DNA from: Leifsonia sp. NPDC080035 | Lineage (GTDB): Bacteria; Actinomycetota; Actinomycetes; Actinomycetales; Microbacteriaceae | Length of the DNA: 64,000 nucleotides | Assembly: GCF_040050925.1 (NCBI RefSeq) | Contig: NZ_CP157390.1 | Location: 1,240,001-1,304,000, forward strand | Direction: 5' to 3' | Part shown: one piece after another, positions 13,037 to 22,068 of the stretch | Layout: every line of letters begins with the position of its first letter | How positions within the stretch are numbered: the first letter of the stretch is position 1 | Notes under the pieces: model-generated | Seen by the model: only the letters and a program-made list of their open reading frames with translations | The model's database searches: none | What the model was told of the DNA's origin: nothing | Made by a program: the position numbers and the translations under genes

Positions 13037-15568
13037 TTGGCCGAACTGCTCTACCGTCTCGGAACCTTCTCGGCGCGCCGCGCCTGGCGGGTCGTCGTCG
13101 CCTGGGTCATCGTGCTCGGCATCGCCGTCGGCGGTTTCCTCATCGGCTTCAAGGGCCTGGCCACCAGCTTCGACGTGCCGAACACCGCCTCCGGCGCCGT
13201 GGTCGACGAGCTCACGAAGAAGCTCCCCGACTACGCGGGCGCCGCGGGAACCGTCGTGTTCGCCACGAAGGACGGCTCCGCCCTCGACGCCGACCAGAAG
13301 GCCGCGATCGGCTCGCTGGTCGACAGCGCGGACGGGCTCACCGACGTGTCGAAGGTGGTGGACCCGTTCAGCACGGAGAGCGAGCGCGCCGACCGGCAGA
13401 AGCAGCTGGCCGACGGCCGCACGCAGCTCGATCAGGCACAGACGCAGCTCAACGACGGCCAGAAGCAGCTCGACGCCGCGAAGGCGCAGGTCACAGCGGG
13501 CCAGGAGCAGCTGGACGCCGCGAAGCAGCAGCTCGAGGCAGCCGGAATGCCGACCACGCAGCTCGACGCGCAGCAGGCGCAGCTCGACGCCTCAACGGCG
13601 CAGTTGGCCGAGCAGCAGAAGAAGATCGACGACGGCGCGGCCACCCTGGCGTCCAAGCGCACCGCGCTCGAGCAGGGCGCCGAGCTGCTGAAGCTGTCCG
13701 ACGACATCCGGGTCGTCTCCTCCGACGGCTCGACCGCGCTCGTCAACGTCGCGTTCACGAAGCCCCGGCTGGAGCTCTCGGAGGATGCGAAGCAGGGCGT
13801 CATCGAGCACTTCGAGTCGAAGCCGATCGACGGCGTCACCGTGTCGTTCTCGACCGACATCGCCCAGGGCGTCCCGCAGATCGTGGGCGTCGGCGAGGCG
13901 GTCGGCGTCGTGTTCGCCGCGATCGTGCTGGTCGTCGTGCTCGGCTCGGTGATCGCGGCCGCGCTGCCGCTGATCACCGCGCTCTTCGGCGTCGGCGTCG
14001 CGGCGCTGGGATCGCTCGCGTTCTCCGGGGTCGTCGACATGGCATCGGTGACACCGGTGCTCGCGATCATGCTCGGGCTCGCGGTCGGCATCGACTACTC
14101 CCTCTTCATCGTGAAGCGGCACCGCAGGCAGCTGCTCGAGGGCGCGGACCCGGTGGAGTCGGTCGGCCTCGCGAACGGCACCTCGGGCAACGCCGTCGTC
14201 TTCGCCGGCACCACCGTCGTCGTGGCGCTGCTGGCCCTGAACGTCACCGGCGTCCCGTTCCTCGGCCTGATGGGCACGGTCGGCGCGGTCGCCGTCGTAC
14301 TCGCGGTGCTCATCGCCGTCACCCTGACGCCGGCGCTGCTCGGGCTGCTCGGGACGCGCATCCTGAGCAAGCGCGCCAGGGCGGCGGTCGGCACGGTGCA
14401 CCACGACGACAGCAAGGCGCGGCCGATGTCGACGTGGCGCGCGGTGATCACGGTGCTGGTCAGCGCCGTGGCGCTGCTCGTGGTCGCGATCCCCGCGCTG
14501 TCCATGCGGGTCGGGCTTCCGGACGGCTCCTCCGAGCCGGTCGGGTCGACCACCTACAACGCGTTCCAGCAGACCTCGGACGCCTTCGGCGCCGGTGCCA
14601 CCGGACCGCTGCTCGTGACCGCTGACGTCCCCGCCGGCCTCTCGGACGACGACGTGACCTCGACGCAGCTGACCATCGCGCGCACCCTCGCCGACCAGAA
14701 GGACGTGGTCGCCGTCGCGCCGATCGCGACGTCGGACGACAACCGGCTGATGGCGTTCCAGGTGATCCCGAAGGAGGGGCCGAACAGCGTCTCGACCGAG
14801 GAGCTGGTCGGCGCGCTGCGGGCCCTGCCCGCGGTCGACGGCGACATCCACCTCGGCGTCTCCGGGCAGACCGCGATCAACCTGGACATCTCGGCCAACC
14901 TCGCGGGTGTCCTGCCGCTCTACCTGGTGGTCGTCGTCGGGCTGTCGCTGCTGATCATGATCCTGGTGTTCCGGTCGCTGCTGGTGCCGCTGATCGCGAC
15001 CGGCGGGTTCATCCTGTCGCTGTTCGCGACTTACGGCGCCATCACCGCGCTCTTCCAGTGGGGCTGGGGTGCGGAGGCCCTGGGCATCCACACCGGGCCG
15101 ATCCTGAGCTTCCTGCCGGTCATCCTGGTCGGGATCCTGTTCGGGCTCGCGATGGACTACCAGCTGTTCCTGGCCTCCGGGATGCGGGAGGCGTACGTGC
15201 ACGGCGCCCCTGCTCGGCTCGCGGTGGCGAAGGGCTTCCGGGCCGGCCGCACGGTGGTCGTCGCCGCGGCGCTCATCATGATCTCGGTGTTCGGCGGCTT
15301 CGTGTTCAGCGAGTCGACGATGATCCGCTCGATCGGCTTCGGCCTCGCCTTCGGCGTGCTCGTGGACGCGTTCGTTGTCCGGATGCTGCTGATGCCGGCG
15401 CTGATGCACCTGCTCGGGCGGTCGGCGTGGTGGCTGCCGCGCTGGCTGGAGCGGATCCTGCCGAACGTGGACGTGGAGGGCGCGGCCCTGGAGCGCCGGC
15501 ACCACGTCGAGCCTGGGCACGAGCACGAGCCGGAGCCGGACTCGGCCGACGCGACGACGACGCGCTAG
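13037..15568 (+). CDS. MMPL/RND-family membrane exporter with an extracytoplasmic coiled coil
   Basis: An 843-residue inner-membrane transporter of the MMPL (YdfJ-type) family, exporting lipids or drugs by proton motive force. It has the 1+5 and 1+5 helix layout; the proton-relay region is MLGLAVGIDYSLFIVKRHR in the first half and LFGLAMDYQLFLASGMREA in the second. Residues about 118-218 of the first extracytoplasmic domain are a coiled coil of Gln/Leu/Asp repeats (QLDQAQTQLNDGQKQLDAAK and similar). The TTG start at 13037 has GAAGGGA 6 nt upstream. Its gene ends by overlapping a convergent TetR gene at a shared CTAG. Confidence 0.88.
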   Translation: MAELLYRLGTFSARRAWRVVVAWVIVLGIAVGGFLIGFKGLATSFDVPNTASGAVVDELTKKLPDYAGAAGTVVFATKDGSALDADQKAAIGSLVDSADGLTDVSKVVDPFSTESERADRQKQLADGRTQLDQAQTQLNDGQKQLDAAKAQVTAGQEQLDAAKQQLEAAGMPTTQLDAQQAQLDASTAQLAEQQKKIDDGAATLASKRTALEQGAELLKLSDDIRVVSSDGSTALVNVAFTKPRLELSEDAKQGVIEHFESKPIDGVTVSFSTDIAQGVPQIVGVGEAVGVVFAAIVLVVVLGSVIAAALPLITALFGVGVAALGSLAFSGVVDMASVTPVLAIMLGLAVGIDYSLFIVKRHRRQLLEGADPVESVGLANGTSGNAVVFAGTTVVVALLALNVTGVPFLGLMGTVGAVAVVLAVLIAVTLTPALLGLLGTRILSKRARAAVGTVHHDDSKARPMSTWRAVITVLVSAVALLVVAIPALSMRVGLPDGSSEPVGSTTYNAFQQTSDAFGAGATGPLLVTADVPAGLSDDDVTSTQLTIARTLADQKDVVAVAPIATSDDNRLMAFQVIPKEGPNSVSTEELVGALRALPAVDGDIHLGVSGQTAINLDISANLAGVLPLYLVVVVGLSLLIMILVFRSLLVPLIATGGFILSLFATYGAITALFQWGWGAEALGIHTGPILSFLPVILVGILFGLAMDYQLFLASGMREAYVHGAPARLAVAKGFRAGRTVVVAAALIMISVFGGFVFSESTMIRSIGFGLAFGVLVDAFVVRMLLMPALMHLLGRSAWWLPRWLERILPNVDVEGAALERRHHVEPGHEHEPEPDSADATTTR

Positions 15569-16134
15569 CTCCGCAGGAGCCCGGCGACGCCGTCGAGCGC
15601 CTCGGCGATCCGCGCGTCCAGCGCGCAGCCGCCGGGCTCGTCCACCCAGCGCTGGAATGCGACGTGGAACGCGCCGAGTGCGGTCTGGGCGGCGAGGCTC
15701 GCGGCCGGCTCGGCGATGCCGCGGTCGCGGAGCGCCTGCGCGGCGCCGGCGGCCAGCCGGGACAGCTTCAGCAGCTCGCGCTCCTGCAGGCTCGCGTTCG
15801 CGGCGATCACCCCGGCGCGCTGACGAGGGAAGTCGTCGACGTCGTTCTGCTGGATAGCGCGGCCCGCCGCCGCGACGCCCTCCGCGGCGGCCTGGAAGGG
15901 CGTCGCGTCGGCGGGCGCGGCGAGGATGGCGGCGACCACCGCCTCCTGCAGCTGCTCGGACCCGGCGAAGAGCACCTCGCGCTTGTCGGCGAAGTGCCGG
16001 AAGAAGGTGCGCTCGGTGACGCCGGCGCGCTCGGCGATGTCGGAGACCGTCGCCTGCTCGAAGCCGCGCTCGCGGTACAACGCCAGGGCGGCCTCCCTCA
16101 GGCGGCCCTGTGCGTCCGGTGTCCAGCGTCCCAC
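15565..16134 (-). CDS. TetR-family repressor
   Basis: A 189-residue TetR regulator with the HTH in REAALALYRERGFEQATVSD and ERAGVTERTFFRHFADKREV. GTG at 16134 is chosen because TAGACT ends 7 nt upstream; reading back to an ATG at 16167 would run through the first operator-like repeat. Twin 17-bp repeats lie between it and the divergent NAD-epimerase gene, so it probably represses both. Its stop overlaps that of the convergent MMPL gene. Confidence 0.85.
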   Translation of the reverse strand: MGRWTPDAQGRLREAALALYRERGFEQATVSDIAERAGVTERTFFRHFADKREVLFAGSEQLQEAVVAAILAAPADATPFQAAAEGVAAAGRAIQQNDVDDFPRQRAGVIAANASLQERELLKLSRLAAGAAQALRDRGIAEPAASLAAQTALGAFHVAFQRWVDEPGGCALDARIAEALDGVAGLLRS

Positions 16135-16150
16135 GCACCCCAGTCTAGTG

Positions 16151-16201
16151 ATGACAGTCGCTGACATGAGTGCTACGCTCTCTCATGACAGTCACTGACA
16201 T
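16151..16201. promoter_or_regulatory. Twin 17-bp operators between TetR and NAD-epimerase genes
   Basis: ATGACAGTCGCTGACAT (16151-16167) and ATGACAGTCACTGACAT (16185-16201) differ by one base and lie 34 bp apart. Each includes an inverted TGACAG/CTGACA pair. One is next to each divergent gene, as expected for a regulator controlling both. Confidence 0.75.
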
Positions 16202-16219
16202 CACTACAGGAGGTCGCTC

Positions 16220-17125
16220 ATGCGCGTCTTCGTCACCGGGGCATCCGGCTGGATCGGATCCGCCGTCGTTCCCGAACTCATCGCCGCCGGTCACGAGGTG
16301 ACCGGTCTCGCCCGCTCTGAAGGCTCCGCCGAGCGCATCAGCGCCGCCGGCGCCCGCCCGCATCCCGGCTCCCTCGACGACCTGGAGAGCATCCGCAGCG
16401 GTGCCGCGGCCGCCGACGCGGTCATCCACCTCGGCTTCAAGCACGACTTCACCGACTACGCAGCCTCCGGCCGCACGGAGCGAGCGGTCGTGCAGACCAT
16501 CGGCGACGAGCTCGCCGGCTCCGGCCGCGGGTTCCTGTTCGCCTCCGGCGTCGCCGCGACGCCGGGACGCAGGCTCACGGAGGAGGATCCGTCGCCGTAC
16601 GCGGGGCCGGAGGCTCCGCGCGGCGGGGGCGAGGCGCTCGCCTTCGAGTACGCCGAGCGCGACGTGCGCCCGGTGGCGCTCCGGTTCGCGCCGACGGTGC
16701 ACGGCGCCGGCGACCACGGCTTCACCGCCGTCCTGGTCGGGGTCGCGCGCGAGCGCGGCGTCGCGGCGTGGATCGGGGATGGCGAAAACCGCTGGCCTGC
16801 CGTCCACCGTCTCGACGCCGCCCGCCTGGTCCGGCTGGCGCTGGAGCAGGCGCCCGCGGGCGGCATCGTCCACGCGGTCGGCGAGGAGGGCATCCCCACC
16901 CGCTCGATCGCCGAGGCCATCGGCGACGGACTCGGCGTGCCGAGCGCGTCGATCGCACCGGAGGACGCCGCGGAGCACTTCGGCTGGATCGGCGGCTTCT
17001 TCGGGATGGACATCCCCGCCTCCAACGCCCTCACCCGCGAGCGCTACGGCTGGACGCCGAGCGGGCCGACGCTGCTGGAGGACCTCGCCGCCGGCTCCTA
17101 CTTCGCGGTGGCCGCCGCGCGCTGA
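16220..17125 (+). CDS. NAD-dependent epimerase/dehydratase (extended SDR)
   Basis: A 301-residue extended SDR protein. The cofactor site is VFVTGASGWIGSAVVPELIA at the N-terminus, with Gly-x-x-Gly-x-x-Gly spacing. The usual YxxxK is not obvious, suggesting the atypical group that includes YwnB- and YeeZ-like reductases. AGGAGG lies 7 nt upstream of the ATG, one of the strongest ribosome binding sites here, which fits a regulated promoter behind the twin TetR sites. The 3' end overlaps the convergent membrane protein gene by 28 bp. Confidence 0.85.
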   Translation: MRVFVTGASGWIGSAVVPELIAAGHEVTGLARSEGSAERISAAGARPHPGSLDDLESIRSGAAAADAVIHLGFKHDFTDYAASGRTERAVVQTIGDELAGSGRGFLFASGVAATPGRRLTEEDPSPYAGPEAPRGGGEALAFEYAERDVRPVALRFAPTVHGAGDHGFTAVLVGVARERGVAAWIGDGENRWPAVHRLDAARLVRLALEQAPAGGIVHAVGEEGIPTRSIAEAIGDGLGVPSASIAPEDAAEHFGWIGGFFGMDIPASNALTRERYGWTPSGPTLLEDLAAGSYFAVAAAR

Positions 17126-17658
17126 GCCGGCAGCAGCCCGAGCAGGGCGGCGCCGAGGAAGAGCAGCGCGCCGCCCACGGTCCCGAGTCCCGTCCAGAAC
17201 GGGCTCAGCAGGGCGTCGGTTCCCGGCACCACGAAGGACCCGATCGCCGCGGCCGCGAACAGCACGGAGCCGGCCAGGTTCAGCCAGGCTCCGCTGCGTT
17301 CGCGGCCCGGCGGACTCGGACGCACCGCGAGGGCGCTCGAGATGAGGAAGCACGCCGAGCCGTAGACGTCCGGCCGCCAGCCGGTTCCGCCCTCGGCACC
17401 CGCGGGGACCGCAGCGGCGAGCGCCAGGGCGGTGCTGATGTTGAAGAACACGGTGCCGACCAGCTGGATGACGGACGACGACCGCGTCGGGTCCCCGAGC
17501 GACAGCGCGGCGCCCGCGGTGAAGAACACCGAGCCGATGAAGAACACGACGTTGACGCCGACCGCGCCCATCGCCTCCGCGATCGCCGGGAAGGCCGCGA
17601 CGGCGAAGCACACCGAACCGACGGCGAACGCCGTCGCGGCCAGCCGCCCCCTGGTCAA
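17098..17658 (-). CDS. YrhK-like multi-pass membrane protein
   Basis: A 186-residue membrane protein with six predicted helices. Three blocks repeat a similar theme: VGSVCFAVAAFPAI/FFIGSVFFTAGAALSL, GTVFFNISTALAL/GSACFLISSALAV and GSVLFAAAAIGSFV. The (F)GSVxF pattern resembles YrhK-domain proteins. The probable start is TTG at 17658, which overlaps the stop of the decarboxylase gene (TTGA), implying translational coupling; no independent ribosome binding site is clear. Function unknown, but coupling suggests a link with acid stress or GABA metabolism. Confidence 0.65.
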   Translation of the reverse strand: MTRGRLAATAFAVGSVCFAVAAFPAIAEAMGAVGVNVVFFIGSVFFTAGAALSLGDPTRSSSVIQLVGTVFFNISTALALAAAVPAGAEGGTGWRPDVYGSACFLISSALAVRPSPPGRERSGAWLNLAGSVLFAAAAIGSFVVPGTDALLSPFWTGLGTVGGALLFLGAALLGLLPAQRAAATAK

Positions 17659-19016
17659 TGCGCGAAGTGCGTGCGCCTGTGCTCCGGCCTCTCCGCGGCG
17701 GCGAGCTCCCCGCACACCGCGCGGATGTCCGCCACCAGGTCGCTCGCCAGGTCGGCGTTGAAGCCGTCGCGCACGACGATCCGCAGCACGGCCACATCCT
17801 CCGCGTCCGCCGGCATCGTGTACGCGGGCACCTGCCAGCCGCGCGCACGCAGCTCGTGGGAGACCTGGAACACGGTGTAGCCGGGGTCGCCCTTCAGGGT
17901 GAACGCGATCACCGGGATGGCGGAGCCGTCGGCGATGATCTCGATGGCCGGGTCCTCCGCGAGCCCCGCCGAGATGTCGAGCGCGGTGTCGCGGAGCGCC
18001 TCCATGATCGCGGTGTAGCCCGCGCGCCCGAGCCGCACGAAGTTGTAGTACTGGCCGATGATCTGGTTGCCGGGGCGGGAGAAGTTCAGCGTGAAGGTCG
18101 GCATGTCGCCGCCGAGGTAGTTCACCTTGAACACCAGATCCTCCGGCAGATGCTCGGCCGAGCGCCAGGAGACGAAGCCGATCCCGGGGTAGGTGAGGCC
18201 GTACTTGTGGCCCGAGACGTTGATCGAGACCACCCGCGGCAGGCGGAAGTCCCACTCCAGCTCCGGGTGCAGGAACGGCACGACGAAGCCGCCACTGGCC
18301 GCATCCACGTGCACGGGCACGTCAGGGCCGCCGGACGCGGCGAGGTCGTCCAGCGCAGCACAGATCTCCGCGATCGGCTCGAGCTCGCCGGTGTAGGTGG
18401 TGCCGAGGATGCCGACCGCGCCGATCGTGTTCTCGTCCACCGCGTCCCGCACCTGCTCCGGCGTGACGACGTACCGCCCCTTCGCGACCGGCAGGTAGCG
18501 CGGCTCCACCTCGAAGTAGCGGCAGAACTTCTCCCACACCACCTGCACGTTCGAGCCGAGCACGAGGTTCGGGGTGCCGCCTCCCGTCCCGCCCTTCCGT
18601 GCGCGCCAGCGCCACTTGAGCGCGAGGCCGGCGAGCATCACCGCCTCGCTGGATCCGATGGTGGCGGCGCCGGTCGGCTCGCCGGGTTCGGCGTGGAACA
18701 GGTCGGAGACGATGGCGACGCAGCGACGTTCGATCGCGGCGGTCGCCGGGTACTCGTCCTTGTCGATCATGTTCTTGTCGAACGCCTCGGCCATGAGTGT
18801 CGCGGCCTGGGGGTCCATCCACGTCGTGACGAAGGTGGCGAGGTTGAGCCGCGAGCTGCCGTCGAGCAGCAGCTCGTCGTGCAGCAGCCGGTAGGTGCTC
18901 TCGGGATCGGTCGGGCCGTCCGGCAGGCGGTCGGGCGGCCGCTTGCGGGAGAGGTGACCGGTGTAGGCCGGGAGGCCAGCATCGGTGGACGTGTCGTTCG
19001 CGAGCTGCGAGGTCAT
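17655..19016 (-). CDS. gadB: Glutamate decarboxylase
   Basis: A 453-residue PLP enzyme converting glutamate to GABA and CO2, consuming a proton. The PLP lysine is Lys271 in INVSGHKYGLTYPG. Other family blocks are FVTTWMDPQAATLMAE near the N-terminus, TIGSSEAVMLAGLALKWRW, and VDAASGGFVVPFL with the PLP-binding Asp. Length matches bacterial GadB. A glutamate/GABA antiporter (GadC) is not adjacent, unlike the classic acid-resistance locus; the following gene encodes a membrane protein instead. Confidence 0.93.
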   Translation of the reverse strand: MTSQLANDTSTDAGLPAYTGHLSRKRPPDRLPDGPTDPESTYRLLHDELLLDGSSRLNLATFVTTWMDPQAATLMAEAFDKNMIDKDEYPATAAIERRCVAIVSDLFHAEPGEPTGAATIGSSEAVMLAGLALKWRWRARKGGTGGGTPNLVLGSNVQVVWEKFCRYFEVEPRYLPVAKGRYVVTPEQVRDAVDENTIGAVGILGTTYTGELEPIAEICAALDDLAASGGPDVPVHVDAASGGFVVPFLHPELEWDFRLPRVVSINVSGHKYGLTYPGIGFVSWRSAEHLPEDLVFKVNYLGGDMPTFTLNFSRPGNQIIGQYYNFVRLGRAGYTAIMEALRDTALDISAGLAEDPAIEIIADGSAIPVIAFTLKGDPGYTVFQVSHELRARGWQVPAYTMPADAEDVAVLRIVVRDGFNADLASDLVADIRAVCGELAAAERPEHRRTHFAH

Positions 19017-19059
19017 CGCCGCCCCTTTCTGCTCAGGCGTTCCGGACGGTTGAGGCCGA

Positions 19060-19431
19060 TCAGTCGGACTTCTCGAGGGTGCCGATGGCGTTGCCGCCGT
19101 CGTCGTAGATGGTCAGGGTCGAGCCCTTCGCCGTGCCGGTCGCGGCCTTGTTCAGCCACTCGTCCACGCCCTCGCACGCCATCAGGGTGCTCGCCATGGG
19201 CCCGAAGGTGATGGAGTCGCCGTCGATCGATCCGGTGCCGGTGAGCCGGTTGCAGCCGTCGGTGCCGGAGAAGGATCCATTGTTCTCGATCGTGAGGTTC
19301 GGCTGCTTGCTCGCCGTCGAACCCCACGTGCCGACCAGGGCCGCACCGCTCGGCGTCCCCGCGCAGCCGGCGAGCAGCGCGGCGGCGACCAGCACGATGC
19401 TCCCGGCTCGCAGTCCCCTCGTGCTCCGCAT
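19060..19431 (-). CDS. META-domain lipoprotein
   Basis: A 123-residue exported lipoprotein with a signal peptide ending LLAGC (Cys23). The rest is a META/HslJ-like domain: ALVGTWGS, LTIENNGSFSGTDGCNRLTG and ITFGPMASTLMACEG, with the two conserved Cys that may form a disulphide. Start at 19431 is preferred over 19473 because the signal peptide begins MRSTRGLRAG and GGGGG lies about 7 nt upstream. Related proteins are linked to envelope stress. Confidence 0.8.
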   Translation of the reverse strand: MRSTRGLRAGSIVLVAAALLAGCAGTPSGAALVGTWGSTASKQPNLTIENNGSFSGTDGCNRLTGTGSIDGDSITFGPMASTLMACEGVDEWLNKAATGTAKGSTLTIYDDGGNAIGTLEKSD

Positions 19432-19620
19432 CCCGTTCGCCCCCTTCGCGTGCCGCGCCTTCCGGCGGTTCACGCGGGGAGGGTACCGCGCACGGTCGGG
19501 CGGCGGCTAGAGGCTGCCGGAACGCCGCGTCGGCGGCTCCGGGGCACTCCCCGCCGAATGGTGGCAGGGGCCAACCGATCGGTCGATCTGGCGGCGTGCG
19601 CGGATCGCGACGCTGGAGTC

Positions 19621-20052
19621 ATGACCGAGACACACGTCACCACCCGCCCCGCGGCCGCGGCCTCCCGCCGCGCGTTCTTCCGCCCGATCCTCGTCCTGCT
19701 CTGGTGCTTCCTGGCCCTGAGCGCCGCGATGCTGGCCTTCCTCGCCGCGCTCACCTCCCTCGGCCATGCGGTCGACATCGCCATCTGGATCCGGTGCTCG
19801 TTCGTGCTCGCGAGCTCAGTGATCCTGCTGCTGCTCGGGGTGTTCGCCGCCCGCGGCTCCCGCGTCTCCTGGGTGCGGCTGCGGATCATCGCCCCGATCG
19901 TCGTGCTCGCGGTGATCGTGATCGTGTCCATCCCCGGGTTCCTGCCGGACTGGGTGCGCATCGAGCAGGCCGTCTGCGGAGCTCTGGTGCTGCCCGTGGC
20001 CATCCTGGCGAACCTGCCGCGCGCCGGTGCCCTGTTCCGTCGCGACGCGTAA
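19621..20052 (+). CDS. Small four-helix membrane protein
   Basis: A 143-residue protein with four predicted membrane helices (LVLLWCFLALSAAMLAFLAA, SFVLASSVILLLLGVFAA, IIAPIVVLAVIVIVSIPGF and AVCGALVLPVAILANL). No family recognised. It ends 11 nt before the sensor kinase gene on the same strand and may be an accessory of that two-component system. Confidence 0.7.
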   Translation: MTETHVTTRPAAAASRRAFFRPILVLLWCFLALSAAMLAFLAALTSLGHAVDIAIWIRCSFVLASSVILLLLGVFAARGSRVSWVRLRIIAPIVVLAVIVIVSIPGFLPDWVRIEQAVCGALVLPVAILANLPRAGALFRRDA

Positions 20053-20063
20053 GGTCTGTGTAC

Positions 20064-21179
20064 GTGATCGACCCGCGCTGGCGCACCGTCCTGCTGATCG
20101 CGCCCTACGTGGTGCTCGGCATCCTGGTGGCCTTCACCGCCGGGGTCTGGTGGGGCGACTGGGGACGGCTGCTGCCCACGCTCGCGCTGTGCGCGGTGTA
20201 TGGCGCCCTGGTGGTCGCCTTCCAGCTGCTGCCGGCCCGCCGACGCCGGAACGCCGCCGTGCTCACCGCGTTCATGGCCGGCCTCATCGCCGTCAACCTG
20301 GCGCTGGTGCTACAGGAGAGCTGGTTCGGGTTCCTCACCATCGCGACGTTCACCTTCGCGTACTCGCTGCTCGAGTGGCCGTGGGAGCTGCTGGGTGTCG
20401 GAGCGACGGCCGTCGTGGCCGCGATGGCGCAGAGCTCCTCGCTCGGGCACGACGCAGTGGGGATCGTCGGCACAGTCGGGATCGTCGCGCTCAATGTCAT
20501 CGCCATGTGCGGCCTGTCGTGGTCGCTCCGGCTCGCCGAGCGCCAGGTGCAGCTTCAGGCGACCGAGCGGGAGCGGTCCCGCCTGGCGCGGGAGATCCAC
20601 GACACGCTCGCCCAAGGCTTCGCCGGCATCGTGACCCAGCTGCAGGCGGCGGAGGAGGCGCCCGACGACGCCGAGCGACGGCGGCACACCGGCGCGGCGC
20701 TCGCCCTCGCCCGCGACGGCCTCGCCGAGGCCCGGCGATCGGTGCGGGCGCTCCGGCCGGCGGCACTGGACGCGGTCCGGCTTCCCGAGGCCATCGAACA
20801 GCTCGCGCGCACGTGGTCGGCGAGGACCGGCATCCCCGCCGACGTCACGCTCGCCGGCGATGCGCGCTCGCTCCCGATGGACGTGGAGGTCGCCCTGCTG
20901 CGGACCGCCCAGGAGGCGCTCGCCAACGTCGAACGGCACGCGGGTGCGCACCGGGTCCGGCTCGACCTGCGGTCGACCGCGACGGGGATCCGGCTGGAGG
21001 TGCGCGACGACGGTCGCGGCTTCGAGCCGGCCGGGCTGGACGACCGCGAGGTGCATCCCGACGCCGGCGGCTACGGCCTGGTCGCGATGCGCGAGCGGAT
21101 CGCGTCCGTCGCCGGCGGCCTCGTGATCGAGTCCCGGCCGGGGCACGGCACAGCGATTCGGGTGGAGGTGCCTGCATGA
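20064..21179 (+). CDS. NarL/DesK-type sensor histidine kinase
   Basis: A 371-residue membrane sensor kinase. The N-terminal 150 residues hold five or six helices with short loops, so it probably senses within the membrane. The HisKA_3 block is RSRLAREIHDTLAQGFAGIV with His179 as the phosphorylation site. The HATPase contains LLRTAQEALANVERHAGA (N box) and VRDDGRGFEP (G1). GTG at 20064 has TAAGG 8-9 nt upstream; GTG at 20058 is the alternative. It overlaps the response regulator by ATGA. Confidence 0.88.
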   Translation: MIDPRWRTVLLIAPYVVLGILVAFTAGVWWGDWGRLLPTLALCAVYGALVVAFQLLPARRRRNAAVLTAFMAGLIAVNLALVLQESWFGFLTIATFTFAYSLLEWPWELLGVGATAVVAAMAQSSSLGHDAVGIVGTVGIVALNVIAMCGLSWSLRLAERQVQLQATERERSRLAREIHDTLAQGFAGIVTQLQAAEEAPDDAERRRHTGAALALARDGLAEARRSVRALRPAALDAVRLPEAIEQLARTWSARTGIPADVTLAGDARSLPMDVEVALLRTAQEALANVERHAGAHRVRLDLRSTATGIRLEVRDDGRGFEPAGLDDREVHPDAGGYGLVAMRERIASVAGGLVIESRPGHGTAIRVEVPA

Positions 21180-21805
21180 GCACGATCCGCCTGCTGGTGG
21201 TGGACGACCATCCGGTCGTGCGCGACGGCATCGTCGGCATGGTCGCCTCCGACCCGGAGGTGGAGGTGGTCGGCGAGGCCTCCGACGGGGCCGAGGCGGT
21301 CGGCCTCGCGCGCGTCCTGCTTCCCGACGTCGTGCTGATGGACCTGCGGATGCGCGGAATGGACGGAGTCGCGGCGATCCGCGAGCTCACGCGGCTCGGC
21401 ATCCCGAGCCGCGTCGTCGTGCTCACGACCTTCGACGGTGACGCCGACGTGCTGCCCGCCATCGAGGCGGGAGCGACCGGCTACCTGCTGAAGGACGCAC
21501 CGCGGGCCGACCTGCTACGCGCGATCCGGGCCGCCGCCGTCGGGGATGCGGTGCTCGCGCCCTCGGTCGCATCCCGGCTGGTCGGGCGGGTGCGCGCCCC
21601 GGAGCAGAGCCTGCTGACGCCGCGGGAGCTGGAGGTGCTGGCACTGGTGGCCGATGGCGCGACCAACCGGGCGGCGGGCGACCGGCTGCACCTCAGCGAG
21701 GCGACGGTGAAGACGCACCTGCTCAGCATCTACGCGAAGCTCGGCGTCGGCGACAGGGCCGCCGCCGTCGCCGAGGGGTTCCGGCGCGGGCTGCTCGGCC
21801 TCTGA
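21176..21805 (+). CDS. NarL/FixJ-family response regulator
   Basis: A 209-residue regulator. The receiver domain has Asp10/Asp11 (LLVVDDHP), the phosphoacceptor Asp56 (VVLMDLRM) and the conserved Lys in GYLLKDAPRA. The LuxR-type HTH is LTPRELEVLALVADGATNRA followed by LSEATVKTHLLSIYAKLGV. The start overlaps the kinase stop (ATGA). It is the cognate partner of the kinase; targets are unknown, though the adjacent small membrane proteins are candidates. Confidence 0.92.
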   Translation: MSTIRLLVVDDHPVVRDGIVGMVASDPEVEVVGEASDGAEAVGLARVLLPDVVLMDLRMRGMDGVAAIRELTRLGIPSRVVVLTTFDGDADVLPAIEAGATGYLLKDAPRADLLRAIRAAAVGDAVLAPSVASRLVGRVRAPEQSLLTPRELEVLALVADGATNRAAGDRLHLSEATVKTHLLSIYAKLGVGDRAAAVAEGFRRGLLGL

Positions 21806-21831
21806 ACCCGACGACCGCGCACCTGGGACCG

Positions 21832-22005
21832 CTACTCGCTGTGACCGAGGATGTGCACCGGGATGCCGAACGACAGCGCGACGCACACGATCCCGGCGAA
21901 GAACACCAGGCCCTGCCACGCCGGCAAGGTGTCCGCCAGGCCCAGGAGGAACAGGCCCACCAGGAAGAGCAGGAAGCAGAGGATGAAGGCGATCACGTCG
22001 CTCAT
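21832..22005 (-). CDS. 57-residue two-helix membrane protein
   Basis: A small membrane protein starting MSDVIAFILCFLLFLVGLFL, with a second helix LVFFAGIVCVALSFGIPVHI. GGGAGGG lies 7-8 nt before the ATG at 22005, supporting real translation. Its gene is tail to tail with the response regulator. No function can be assigned. Confidence 0.75.
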   Translation of the reverse strand: MSDVIAFILCFLLFLVGLFLLGLADTLPAWQGLVFFAGIVCVALSFGIPVHILGHSE

Positions 22006-22068
22006 GGCATGACCCTCCCACCGCGCGGCCCGCTTGGCAAGCACCGCGTTCCGGGCGATGCTGGCGGC

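Noticed and set aside
13592..16138. A long minus-strand open frame opposite the MMPL gene
   Set aside because: It is antisense to a well-supported transporter and rich in Arg/Asp/His repeats; no ribosome binding site or family match.
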